Source: Rhodococcus sp. 4CII
GTDB taxonomy: Bacteria > Actinomycetota > Actinomycetes > Mycobacteriales > Mycobacteriaceae
DNA: 64,000 bases
Assembly: GCF_014256275.1 (NCBI RefSeq)
Contig: NZ_JACCFE010000002.1
Span: 4,568,001 to 4,632,000 of the forward strand
Direction of reading: 5' to 3'
The position numbers and the translations under genes were made by a program. The notes under the pieces are model-generated. The model did no database searches. It had not been told where the DNA came from and was given only the letters and a program-made list of their open reading frames with translations. Of the stretch, positions 26,990 through 35,126 are shown one piece after another (position 1 is the stretch's first letter; every line of letters begins with the position of its first letter).

Positions 26990-27516
26990 GGAAGTTCCTC
27001 CGCGTCGGCTCGGTATCCCAGGTACGCGCTGTGGCGTCGGGAGAAGTGGTAGTAGACGGTGAGCTCCTCGGAACACCCCGCACACGGCGTCGTCCCGCCG
27101 ACGGCCACCGGGACGTTCGGCGACGTCGTGTGGCAGTGCCCGCAGAACACGTCGCGCACCGGGGTGTCGGGGGCACCGATCACGGCGGCGATCTCCGCGG
27201 GCAGCGCGCCCCCGGAGATCAGGCGGGAGCGCACTGCCGCCACCGTCCGCTCGGAACCAGCGACGACGAATCGCCATCCGATGCGCGCCTCGCACAACAG
27301 GTCGTCGAGTCCGGACCCTTCCACGTTTTCGACGGTCGACGTGAGAGTCGGTACGGGGGCGACCAGTTCGGTCAGCTCGCGCAGCGCCTGGGCGCTGACC
27401 GAGCTGTCCGAGACGAGCGCGTAGCGGGTAACGCGAGTGCCGGCCGCCAGGTCGTCGACGGCCTGATAATCGGATCGCCACCGGGGGACGCTCGTCGACC
27501 GCATCGAGACCGCCAT
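26986..27516 (-). CDS. dmmA: DmmA-like dimethylamine monooxygenase subunit with C-terminal zinc ribbon
   Basis: A 176-residue protein. The N-terminal two thirds resemble a flavodoxin-like or Rossmann-like domain (GWRFVVAGSERTVAAVRSRL). The C-terminal third has two CxxC pairs, CGHC and CAGC, in a 35-residue zinc-ribbon-like segment ending in YYHFSRRHSAYLGYRADAEELP in family terms. Proteins of this size and layout are called DmmA and are subunits of dimethylamine monooxygenase. It lies six bases after the cupin gene and overlaps the reductase gene by four bases. Confidence 0.78.
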   Translation of the reverse strand: MAVSMRSTSVPRWRSDYQAVDDLAAGTRVTRYALVSDSSVSAQALRELTELVAPVPTLTSTVENVEGSGLDDLLCEARIGWRFVVAGSERTVAAVRSRLISGGALPAEIAAVIGAPDTPVRDVFCGHCHTTSPNVPVAVGGTTPCAGCSEELTVYYHFSRRHSAYLGYRADAEELP

Positions 27517-27522
27517 CGCAGA

Positions 27523-27906
27523 TCAGGGCGCGAAGGAGCGGTGGCCGACGAAGTAGGCCAGTGCGCGGTCGGGGGTGGTGAAGCGGATACGCGACCCCTT
27601 GGGGAAGAAGATCGCGTCCTTCGCCCTCGCAACCTCGACCTGGCCGGTGTCGAGGTTTTCCAGGGTGAACTCGCCCTCGAGGACGACCTTCATCTCGTCG
27701 TATGCGTAGTAGTAGTCGAGCGGGGCGTCCGTGCGACGGAGTTCGAAGTAACCGGCTGACATCTCCGATCCGTCGGGGTTGGAGTAGACGTCGTCGATGT
27801 ATCCCTCGGTGCCCGGGTACTCCGAGACCGGCATCTGCGGCAGGTTCTCGTGGAATCCGGCGGTGACGCGGAACGCGGCGACGGTGGGCTTGTCGGTCGT
27901 GGTCAT
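27523..27906 (-). CDS. Single-domain cupin, EutQ-like
   Basis: A 127-residue cupin: the core DYYYAYDEMKVVLEGEFTLEN and the AIFFPKGSRIRF strand pair are the two cupin motifs. The ATG at 27906 is preceded by an AGGGAG ribosome-binding site. It is the first gene of the N-demethylase operon. Small cupins of this sort (EutQ-like) are often found in amine utilisation operons; the activity is unknown. The metal-binding residues are not the full HxH set, so it may bind metal weakly or not at all. Confidence 0.75.
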   Translation of the reverse strand: MTTTDKPTVAAFRVTAGFHENLPQMPVSEYPGTEGYIDDVYSNPDGSEMSAGYFELRRTDAPLDYYYAYDEMKVVLEGEFTLENLDTGQVEVARAKDAIFFPKGSRIRFTTPDRALAYFVGHRSFAP

Positions 27907-28221
27907 GGGTTCTCCCTGGAGACGCGGTGATGAGCGTCGGAGTGCGAATGAGTGGGCCCCGTGTTGTGAAACATGAGGTAGCAACAGGAAACCACAACCC
28001 ATATTTCCGCGGCGTAAATCAATCGGTCGATCCGGTAAATGCGCAGATCAGTGTGCCAATCAAGGGCGAAAAGACCACTGTCCATCGTGAATTGGTGATC
28101 CATCAACAACATTGCCGTAACGCGTTGGACATAGAAGAACTGTTTCATAGTGAACAACAGCGATTCATGAGGTGAAACGAACCGCTATGCAAGCCGCCAG
28201 CGCCCGAATGAAGGAAGCAAC
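27907..28221. promoter_or_regulatory. Divergent control region between the two methylated-amine operons
   Basis: This 315-base region is clearly lower in GC than its surroundings and holds both divergent promoters. GTTGTG (27963-27968) and CACAAC (27993-27998) form a short inverted repeat with 24 bases between. The plus-side start is set by AAGGAAG before GTG 28222. Control of both operons from here by the TetR at 24445 is plausible. Confidence 0.45.
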
Positions 28222-29415
28222 GTGACACAGACAGCAAAGTTCGTGATCGTCGGTGGGGGACTCGAAGGTCTCGCCATCGCGTGGTCGCTCGCGGACCGCG
28301 GAGAGACCGACGTCCTGGTCCTCGAGCGTGGCACCTTGTGCTCGGGCATGACCGGCAAGTCCAGCGGCGTGGTCCGGTGCCACTACGGCACTCCGTCGCT
28401 GGCGGCGATGTCGTGGTACGGCGTCGACATCTTCACCCGCGCCGCCCAGATCTTCGGCGACGACATGGCGTTCCGCCAGTGCGGGTACGTCGTCGGGGTC
28501 GGTGAGAACAACATCGACCCGCTGAAGGCGAACGTCGCGATGATGCAAGGCCTCGGCATCGACGTCGACTACATCGGCCACGACAAGATGGCCGAACTGT
28601 GGCCGGGTCTGCACCTCGACGACTTCGCCGCCTTCGCGTACGAGCCGCTCGGAGGCCGCGGCGAGGCGTACATGGCCGGCATGGCGTTCGGTGCGTCCGC
28701 CCGCAAGCTGGGCGTGAAGATCCGCCAGAGCACGCCGGTGACGTCGCTGCTGCAGAGCGCGGACGGCCGCGTCTATGGGCTGACCCTGGAGAACGGCGAC
28801 GAGGTGCACGCCGAGCACGTGATCCTCGCGACCGGACCCTGGGCGCCCGAACTCGGTGCCGGTGTCGGTGTCGACATCCCGGTGAAAGCGCAACGGGCGC
28901 AACTCGTCCTGATCGACCAGGGAGTTCCCACCCCGGAGGTGCCGGTGCTGTCGGACCTCGCCGGACTGCAGTACATCTGCCGCGAACCCAACGGCGAACT
29001 GCTCGTCGGCAACAGCGACCACGCCGCCCCCGAATACATCGACCCCGACAAGTACAGCAACCGCGCGGACGACAGCACCATCGAGAAGAACATCGGCAAG
29101 CTCGGCAACCGCCTGCCCGACATGCCCGACCCGCGGATCACCTCGAGCTACGTCGGCGCGTACGACGTCACTCCCGACTACAACCCGATCATCGGACCGG
29201 CCCCGGTGGACGGTCTGTTCCTGGCCACCGGGTTCTCCGGTCACGGGTTCAAGATCTCCCCGGCAGTCGGGCGTCTGGTCGCCGACATGCTGCTGGACGA
29301 CGGCACGACCACCCTCCCGAATGTGGAGCCGTCGGACTTCCGCTACTCGCGCTTCGAGGAGGGCGACCTCCTCTTCAGCCTGCACCCCTACGAGGGTGCC
29401 GGCGAAATGCGCTGA
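28222..29415 (+). CDS. FAD-dependent oxidase, DadA/sarcosine oxidase beta type
   Basis: A 397-residue DAO-family flavoprotein, with the FAD motif IVGGGLEGLAIAWSL near residue 8, a SGVVRCHYG segment near residue 48 and the C-terminal GLFLATGFSGHGFKISPAVGRL in family terms. Such enzymes oxidise N-methyl or secondary amino acids. It starts the operon with gmaS-like and mgsABC-like genes, so it is the best candidate for N-methylglutamate dehydrogenation. Usual N-methylglutamate dehydrogenases have four subunits; here only the beta-like subunit is present. Confidence 0.82.
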   Translation: MTQTAKFVIVGGGLEGLAIAWSLADRGETDVLVLERGTLCSGMTGKSSGVVRCHYGTPSLAAMSWYGVDIFTRAAQIFGDDMAFRQCGYVVGVGENNIDPLKANVAMMQGLGIDVDYIGHDKMAELWPGLHLDDFAAFAYEPLGGRGEAYMAGMAFGASARKLGVKIRQSTPVTSLLQSADGRVYGLTLENGDEVHAEHVILATGPWAPELGAGVGVDIPVKAQRAQLVLIDQGVPTPEVPVLSDLAGLQYICREPNGELLVGNSDHAAPEYIDPDKYSNRADDSTIEKNIGKLGNRLPDMPDPRITSSYVGAYDVTPDYNPIIGPAPVDGLFLATGFSGHGFKISPAVGRLVADMLLDDGTTTLPNVEPSDFRYSRFEEGDLLFSLHPYEGAGEMR

Positions 29416-29460
29416 CCCACACCCCACCTCACCCGTAGACCACCAGTTCAGGAGCTCACC

Positions 29461-30822
29461 ATGGCTGTCGACACAGCTGACGCGTTCACCGCGCAGAACA
29501 TCGTGACATCCCCGCCGCAAACCTTGTCCGAGGTGGCCCGGGCCACCGGAACCACCTTCATCCTCGCCCTGTTCGTCACGTTGTCGGGCAAGCCGTGCGC
29601 GAAACTCGTCCCGATCGAGGCCGTCGAGCAGCTGCAGAACGACGGCGTCGGCTTCGCCGGCTACGCGGCGGGACACATGGGTCAGGAGCCCAAGGACTCC
29701 GATCTCGTTGCCGTGCCCGATGTCTCGTCGTTCACCCCGATCCCGTTCGTGAAGCCCGGGCTCGCGATCGTGCACTGCGATCCGCACGTGGAGGGCAAGC
29801 CCTGGCCGTATGCGCCGCGGGTGATCCTGAAGGAGACGCTGAAGAAGGCGTCCGATCTCGGACTGTCCGTCAACGTCGGCGCGGAGATCGAATACTTCCT
29901 CGTCCACCGCACCGGAGACGGGCAACTCACCACCGCCGACACCGCCGACGTCAGCCGGCAGCCGTGTTACGACGCCCGCGACGTCACCCGGATGTACGAC
30001 CACCTGACCGAGGTGTCCGCGGCGATGAACGCGCTCGGGTGGGGCAACTACGCCAACGACCACGAGGACGGCAACGGGCAGTTCGAGCAGAACTTCGACT
30101 ACGCCGACGCGATGACCACCGCCGACCGGGTGATCACGGCCCGGTACCTGTTGTCGGTGATCGCCGAGAAGCGCGGGATGAAGGCCACGTTCATGCCCAA
30201 GCCCTTCTCCGACCGCACCGGGTCGGGCATGCATCTGCACCTGTCGTTGTGGAACGAGGACGGTTCGGTGTTCCCGGACGGTGACGACCCCAAGGGGCTG
30301 GGGCTGTCGCCGACCGCGTACGCGTTCATCGCGGGAATTCTCGAGCACGCCTGCGCGTTGCAGGGCGTCATCGCCCCGACCGTCAACTCCTACAAGCGAA
30401 CCGGTGCCACTTCGACGAGCAGTGGTGCCACCTGGTCGCCGCGATACGCCACCTACGGTGGCAACGACCGCACCCACTATCTGCGGGTGCCGGACAAGAA
30501 CCGGGTGGAACTGCGCGGCGGGGACGGTTCAGCCAACCCGTACCTCGCCGCGGCCACCGCCGTCGCCGCCGGACTGGACGGCATCGCCCGGAATCTGGAC
30601 CCCGGCACCCCCGGGTCCGGCGACAGTCCCAGCGACATGCTGCCGATGACGCTGCTACACGCGATGGATGCACTGGAATCCGATCCCATCGTGACGGGCG
30701 CCCTCGACGTCGCCGGCCCCGGCGTCGCCGAGTACTTCGCGAAACTCAAGCGCGAGGAGTTCTTCGCCTGGCACAACACCGTCTCCTCCTGGGAGCTCGA
30801 CCACTACCTGACAGCGTTCTGA
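29461..30822 (+). CDS. gmaS: Glutamine synthetase-like ligase, GlnT/GmaS type
   Basis: A 453-residue glutamine synthetase homologue of the GlnT (type III-like) group. Motifs are EIEYFLVHRTGDG, NGQFEQNFDYADAMTTADR, GSGMHLHLSLWNEDG and the C-terminal VPDKNRVELRGGDGSANPYL. The group includes gamma-glutamylmethylamide synthetase (GmaS), which joins methylamine to glutamate using ATP. GmaS is suggested by the three MgsABC-like genes directly downstream and the N-demethylase operon upstream. Use of another amine, such as ammonia or isopropylamine, cannot be excluded. Confidence 0.85.
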   Translation: MAVDTADAFTAQNIVTSPPQTLSEVARATGTTFILALFVTLSGKPCAKLVPIEAVEQLQNDGVGFAGYAAGHMGQEPKDSDLVAVPDVSSFTPIPFVKPGLAIVHCDPHVEGKPWPYAPRVILKETLKKASDLGLSVNVGAEIEYFLVHRTGDGQLTTADTADVSRQPCYDARDVTRMYDHLTEVSAAMNALGWGNYANDHEDGNGQFEQNFDYADAMTTADRVITARYLLSVIAEKRGMKATFMPKPFSDRTGSGMHLHLSLWNEDGSVFPDGDDPKGLGLSPTAYAFIAGILEHACALQGVIAPTVNSYKRTGATSTSSGATWSPRYATYGGNDRTHYLRVPDKNRVELRGGDGSANPYLAAATAVAAGLDGIARNLDPGTPGSGDSPSDMLPMTLLHAMDALESDPIVTGALDVAGPGVAEYFAKLKREEFFAWHNTVSSWELDHYLTAF

Positions 30823-30846
30823 CAGACCTCCCGAAAGGAGACATCC

Positions 30847-31743
30847 ATGTGTGGAATCGTCGGACTTCACCTGCGTGAGCCGTCCCTCTACCCACAACTC
30901 GGCGCCCTGCTCACCGACATGCTCGGGCAGATGTGCGACCGCGGACCCGATTCCGCAGGCATGGCAATCTACGGTGACACGACGTGGTCCCCGGTCGGCG
31001 AGTCCACGGTCTCGCTGCTCGACTGCCCCATCCCCGCAGCGGAACTCGCCGCGACGCTGTCCGCGTCGCTCGATACCACCGTCACCGGCATCGACCTGTC
31101 TCCGACGACGGTCCTGCACGGCGTCGTCGGTGCGGAGGATCTCGCAGCGGCCGTCCGCAGCGTGGTGCCGTCGGCACGGGTCATCGGATTCGGCGACGAC
31201 TTGACCGTCCTCAAGGGCGTCGGAAACCCCATCGACCTGGCGCACCGGTTCGGTCTTCCGTCGGCGAGCGGCTGGCAGGGTGTCGCCCACACCCGGATGG
31301 CCACCGAGTCCGCCGTGACCGCCGAGGGGTCGCACCCGTTCTCCGTCGGTCCCGACGAGTGCCTGGTGCACAACGGGTCGTTCTCGAACCACATGACCAT
31401 CAAGCATCAGCTCGAACGCGACGGCGTCGTGTTCGACAGCGCCAACGACACCGAGGTCGGGGCACGTTTCGTCGCCAAACAGCTCGCCGAGGGCGTCGAC
31501 CTGGAAAAGGCGCTGCTGATGCTCAACGAGACGTTCGACGGCTTCTACACCCTCCTCGTGTCGACCGCCGACTCGTTCGCCGTGGTCCGGGACGCCATCT
31601 CCTGCAAGCCCGCCGTCATCGCCGAGACCGACCAGTGGGTCGCGATGGCCTCCGAATACCGCGCCCTGGCGAACCTGCCCGGCGTCGACAACGCCCGAAT
31701 CTTCGAGCCCGAACCGGAAGAGGTGTACGTATGGCACCGGTAG
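30847..31743 (+). CDS. mgsA: Class II glutamine amidotransferase, MgsA/GlxB type
   Basis: A 298-residue class II (Ntn) glutaminase. It begins MCGIVG, so Cys2 becomes the N-terminal nucleophile after Met removal. Later motifs are RGPDSAGMAIYG, HTRMATESAVTAEGSHPF and FVVRDAISCKPAVIAE-like strands. It is the glutaminase subunit of N-methylglutamate synthase or of a GlxBCD-type system, supplying the gamma-glutamyl-derived nitrogen to the FMN synthase. AAAGGAG before ATG 30847 is the ribosome-binding site. Its last codons overlap the next gene. Confidence 0.87.
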   Translation: MCGIVGLHLREPSLYPQLGALLTDMLGQMCDRGPDSAGMAIYGDTTWSPVGESTVSLLDCPIPAAELAATLSASLDTTVTGIDLSPTTVLHGVVGAEDLAAAVRSVVPSARVIGFGDDLTVLKGVGNPIDLAHRFGLPSASGWQGVAHTRMATESAVTAEGSHPFSVGPDECLVHNGSFSNHMTIKHQLERDGVVFDSANDTEVGARFVAKQLAEGVDLEKALLMLNETFDGFYTLLVSTADSFAVVRDAISCKPAVIAETDQWVAMASEYRALANLPGVDNARIFEPEPEEVYVWHR

Positions 31744-32429
31744 CCACCACAGAAGCAACCGTCCTCGATTTCGCGACGTCGAGCACCCGGGCCGTCAACG
31801 AGCGTCTCTCCTCGCCCGAGGCGCCGAAGGCGGTCACGGTCACCGGACCCCAGGGGGCGCACGCGCTCGCCTGCGGCCTCGATTCGGACATCGACGTCAC
31901 CATCGCGGGGCACGTCGGCTACTACTGCGCCGGCATGAACCAGCAGGCCACGGTGACCGTCACCGGCAACGCCGGCGTCGGTGTCGCCGAGAACATGATG
32001 TCGGGCACGGTGCACGTCAAGGGCGATGCGTCCCAGTCCGCGGGTGCCACCGCCCACGGCGGACTCCTCGTCATCGACGGCAACGCCGCCGCCCGGTGCG
32101 GGATCTCGATGAAGGGCGTCGACATCGTCGTCGGCGGCAACATCGGGCACATGTCCGCGTTCATGGGTCAGGCCGGCCGACTCGTCGTCCTCGGCGACGC
32201 CGGCGAGGCGCTCGGCGACTCGCTGTACGAGGCCCGGATCTACGTCCGCGGCACCGTCGCGTCCCTCGGCGCCGACTGCATCAAGAAGGACATGCGTGAG
32301 GAGCACCTGACCGAACTGCGGGAACTGCTCGACGCCGCCGGTTTCGACGCCGACCCGTCCGAGTTCACCCGCTACGGCTCCGCCCGCCAGCTCTACAACT
32401 TCCACGTCGACAACGCCAGCGCGTACTAG
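31731..32429 (+). CDS. mgsB: GXGXG-motif protein, MgsB/GlxC type (glutamate synthase alpha-like domain)
   Basis: A 232-residue beta-helix protein of the GXGXG (glutamate synthase C-terminal / formylmethanofuran dehydrogenase C) family. Repeated strands such as GHVGYYCAGMNQQATVTVTGNAGVGVAENMMSG in family terms define the helix. It overlaps the glutaminase gene by 13 bases; ATG 31731 is preceded by GGAAGAGG. It is a structural or substrate-channel subunit of the N-methylglutamate synthase-type complex. Confidence 0.85.
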   Translation: MAPVATTEATVLDFATSSTRAVNERLSSPEAPKAVTVTGPQGAHALACGLDSDIDVTIAGHVGYYCAGMNQQATVTVTGNAGVGVAENMMSGTVHVKGDASQSAGATAHGGLLVIDGNAAARCGISMKGVDIVVGGNIGHMSAFMGQAGRLVVLGDAGEALGDSLYEARIYVRGTVASLGADCIKKDMREEHLTELRELLDAAGFDADPSEFTRYGSARQLYNFHVDNASAY

Positions 32430-32439
32430 GAGAACCATC

Positions 32440-33756
32440 ATGAACACCCCGAACCCGGCCCTGCGCGAATCGGCGACGTTCGACCGCGGCGTCATCTCCG
32501 AGATCCAGCGGGCCGCCGAGACCGGCATCTACGACATCCGCGGGTGGGGTGCCAAGCGGAAGCTGCCCCACTTCGACGACCTGCTGTTCCTCGGGGCGTC
32601 GATGTCGCGGTACCCGCTCGAGGGCTATCGCGAGAGGTGCGACACCGACGTCGTGCTCGGTGACCGCAACGCGAAGTTCCCGCTGCACCTCGACATCCCG
32701 ATCACCATCGCAGGCATGAGTTTCGGGGCGCTGTCCGGGCAGGCGAAGGAGGCCCTCGGCCGCGGCGCCAGCGAGGTCGGTACGTCCACCACCACCGGTG
32801 ACGGCGGCATGACCCCGGAGGAGCGTGGGCAGTCGAAGAACCTGGTCTACCAATACCTTCCGTCGCGGTACGGGATGAACCCGGACGATCTGCGCAAGGC
32901 CGACGCCATCGAGATCGTCCTCGGCCAGGGCGCCAAGCCCGGCGGCGGCGGAATGCTGCTCGGACAGAAGATCACCGAACGCGTCGCCGGGATGCGCACC
33001 CTGCCCATGGGCGTCGACCAGCGGTCCGCGTGCAGGCACCCCGACTGGACCGGACCCGACGACCTCGCCATCAAGATCATCGAACTGCGCGAGATCACCA
33101 ACTGGGAGAAGCCGATCTACATCAAGGTCGGCGCCACCCGTACCTACTATGACGTCAAGCTCGCCGTGAAGGCAGGTGCCGACGTCGTGGTGGTCGACGG
33201 AATGCAGGGTGGTACCGCCGCCACCCAGGACGTGTTCATCGAGCACGTCGGCATCCCCACCCTCGCCGCGATCCCGCAGGCGGTCCAGGCGCTGCAGGAA
33301 CTGGGCGTGCACAGGAAGGTGCAGCTCATCGTGTCGGGCGGCATCCGCAGCGGCGCGGACGTCGCCAAGGCAATGGCCCTCGGGGCGGATGCCGTCGCGA
33401 TCGGCACCGCCGCCCTGATCGCGTTGGGCGACAACAGTCCCCGCTACGCGAAGCAGTACGAGGCACTCGGCTCCGCGGCCGGGTTCTACGACGACTTCCA
33501 GGCCGGCAAGGACCCCGCCGGCATCACCACGCAGGACCCGGAGCTGTCGAAGAACCTCGACCCCGTCGAGGCCGGCCGCCGCCTCGCCAACTACCTGCGG
33601 GTGCTCACCATGGAGGCGCAGACCCTCGCCCGCGCCTGCGGTAAGTCGCACCTGCGCAACCTCGAACCCGAGGACCTCGTCGCCCTCACCGTCGAGGCGT
33701 CCGCCATGGCCCGTGTGCCCCTCGCCGGCACCACCTGGATTCCGGGCGCCCTGTAG
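32440..33756 (+). CDS. mgsC: FMN-binding glutamate synthase-like subunit, MgsC/GlxD type
   Basis: A 438-residue FMN protein matching the synthase domain of GltB. Motifs are IAGMSFGALSGQAKEALGRGA, GEVGTSTTTGDGGM-like segment and DVVVVDGMQGGTAATQ. The GltB 3Fe-4S cysteine motif, normally C-x5-C-x4-C before GITTQ, is replaced by GKDPAGITTQ, so no cluster is expected at that place. As subunit C of N-methylglutamate synthase it would make N-methylglutamate from methylamine/gamma-glutamylmethylamide and 2-oxoglutarate. Confidence 0.87.
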   Translation: MNTPNPALRESATFDRGVISEIQRAAETGIYDIRGWGAKRKLPHFDDLLFLGASMSRYPLEGYRERCDTDVVLGDRNAKFPLHLDIPITIAGMSFGALSGQAKEALGRGASEVGTSTTTGDGGMTPEERGQSKNLVYQYLPSRYGMNPDDLRKADAIEIVLGQGAKPGGGGMLLGQKITERVAGMRTLPMGVDQRSACRHPDWTGPDDLAIKIIELREITNWEKPIYIKVGATRTYYDVKLAVKAGADVVVVDGMQGGTAATQDVFIEHVGIPTLAAIPQAVQALQELGVHRKVQLIVSGGIRSGADVAKAMALGADAVAIGTAALIALGDNSPRYAKQYEALGSAAGFYDDFQAGKDPAGITTQDPELSKNLDPVEAGRRLANYLRVLTMEAQTLARACGKSHLRNLEPEDLVALTVEASAMARVPLAGTTWIPGAL

Positions 33757-33770
33757 GCGGCTCCGCCGCC

Positions 33771-33812
33771 CGTGCGCCTTTTTGGTAGCTGGAACAACCA
33801 GAAAGGCGCACG
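33771..33812. repeat. 42-nt dispersed hairpin, copy 1
   Basis: The left arm is CGTGCGCCTTTTTGGT (33771-33786) and the right arm its complement with one U-G wobble (33797-33812), around a 10-base loop. A second hairpin (GGCGC/GCGCC) follows at once. It lies just after mgsC and before the amidohydrolase gene, and it has a second copy at 37223. The stem shape fits a terminator. Confidence 0.8.
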
Positions 33813-33859
33813 GGCGCGAAGCGCCTGTCAGCCCGAACTATGAATAGAGGACCGAGAAC

Positions 33860-35089
33860 ATGACATCCTTCGATTCGCTGTGGGCCAGCATCCTCGATGT
33901 GGGACAGCACAAGTCGACACGGGGATACCGCCGATTCGCGTGGAACGACGCCGACCTGACACTGCGCGAATGGTTCGGCGACTGCGCCCGGCAGCGGGGG
34001 ATGAGCGTCGAGGAAGACCGCAACGGCAACCTGTGGGCGTGGTGGATGCCCGAGGGGTGGTCGGGTGATCCCCGCGACGCGTTCGTCACCGGATCGCACC
34101 TCGATTCGGTACCCGACGGCGGCGCCTACGACGGACCCCTCGGGGTGGTGTCCGCGTTCGCCGCCATCGACCTGGTCCGCGAGCGGGGGATCGTGCCGAC
34201 GCGACCGGTGGCGGTCGCCGCGTTCTCCGACGAGGAGGGCGCCCGGTTCGGCGTCGCCTGCGTCGGCTCGCAACTGTCCACCGGTGCGGTGACACCCGCA
34301 CGGGCACTCGCGCTGCGGGACAACGACGGCATCAGCCTGGGCGAGGCCCTGATCGGCGCCGGCCGCGACCCGCACCATCTCGGCGAGGACCCCGACCTCG
34401 TCGATCGCGTCGGGGTGTACGTCGAACTGCACGTCGAGCAGGGGCGGGCCCTCGACCTGATCGACAGTCCCATCGCTGTCGCCTCCTCGATCTGGCCGCA
34501 CGGCCGGTGGCAGTTCGTGTTCTCCGGGGAGGCGAACCATGCCGGCGCGACCCGGCTCGTCGATCGTCGCGACCCGATGCTCGCGTTCGCGTCGTCCGTG
34601 CACACCGCCCGAACCGCGGCGACGCTCCACGAGGCGGTCGCGACGTTCGGCAAGGTTCGGGTACTTCCGAACGGCGCCAACGCGATTCCGTCGGAGGTGC
34701 GCGCCTGGCTCGACGCTCGCGCCGCCGACGAGGACACGCTGACCAGGCTGGTGCAGCAGATCACCGCGGAGGCGCAGGCCTACGCGGCGGCCGACGGCGT
34801 CGGTCTCGAGGTCGACGCCGAATCGGTGACGCCGATCGTCGAGTTCCCGCACTCCGCCCGGGAACGGTTGCGCCGCTCCCTCGCCCACCTCGGGGACATC
34901 CCCGTCCTCCCCACCGCCGCCGGACACGACGCCGGCATCCTGTCGGCGAAAGTCCCCACCGCGATGATGTTCGTCCGCAACCCCACCGGTGTGTCCCACT
35001 CGCCCGACGAGTTTGCCGAAGCGGACGACTGCAACCGCGGCGCCGAAGCGTTGGCCGACGTCATGGCCGACTGGGTCACCGCCATGTGA
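33860..35089 (+). CDS. M20-type amidohydrolase (N-carbamoyl-amino-acid hydrolase/allantoate amidohydrolase)
   Basis: A 409-residue M20-family metal hydrolase. GSHLDSVPDGGAYDGPLGV provides the metal His and Asp, SDEEGARFG the catalytic Glu pair and VYVELHVEQGRALD the dimerisation/metal region. Known members hydrolyse N-carbamoyl amino acids, ureidoglycolate or allantoate. It follows mgsC at a distance of 103 bases, with a hairpin between, so it may be separately transcribed. Its TGA stop lies inside a 40-nt palindrome (35086). The substrate is not decided by sequence. Confidence 0.85.
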   Translation: MTSFDSLWASILDVGQHKSTRGYRRFAWNDADLTLREWFGDCARQRGMSVEEDRNGNLWAWWMPEGWSGDPRDAFVTGSHLDSVPDGGAYDGPLGVVSAFAAIDLVRERGIVPTRPVAVAAFSDEEGARFGVACVGSQLSTGAVTPARALALRDNDGISLGEALIGAGRDPHHLGEDPDLVDRVGVYVELHVEQGRALDLIDSPIAVASSIWPHGRWQFVFSGEANHAGATRLVDRRDPMLAFASSVHTARTAATLHEAVATFGKVRVLPNGANAIPSEVRAWLDARAADEDTLTRLVQQITAEAQAYAAADGVGLEVDAESVTPIVEFPHSARERLRRSLAHLGDIPVLPTAAGHDAGILSAKVPTAMMFVRNPTGVSHSPDEFAEADDCNRGAEALADVMADWVTAM

Positions 35090-35125
35090 GTGGCAATGTG
35101 TCCCGGGCACACGTTTGCCGCTCAC
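35086..35125. repeat. 40-nt dispersed palindrome, copy 4
   Basis: Left arm GTGAGTGGCAATG, centre TCCCGGGC, right arm TTTGCCGCTCAC. The TGA stop of the amidohydrolase is bases 2-4 of the repeat, exactly as for hutD and copy 1. The convergent TetR stop lies two bases beyond, so it can serve both genes. Confidence 0.8.
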
Positions 35126-35126
35126 G

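Noticed and set aside
28165..30477. A 770-codon minus-strand open frame across the FAD oxidase and GmaS-type genes
   Set aside because: Both plus-strand genes are clearly real; the frame has only biased composition.
33860..35089. A member of the methylated-amine pathway
   Set aside because: A hairpin separates it from mgsC, and its family acts on carbamoyl or ureido compounds; no step in the proposed pathway needs it.
20088..35125. The four 40-nt palindromes as a CRISPR array
   Set aside because: They are kilobases apart, palindromic, and have no regular spacers or cas genes.
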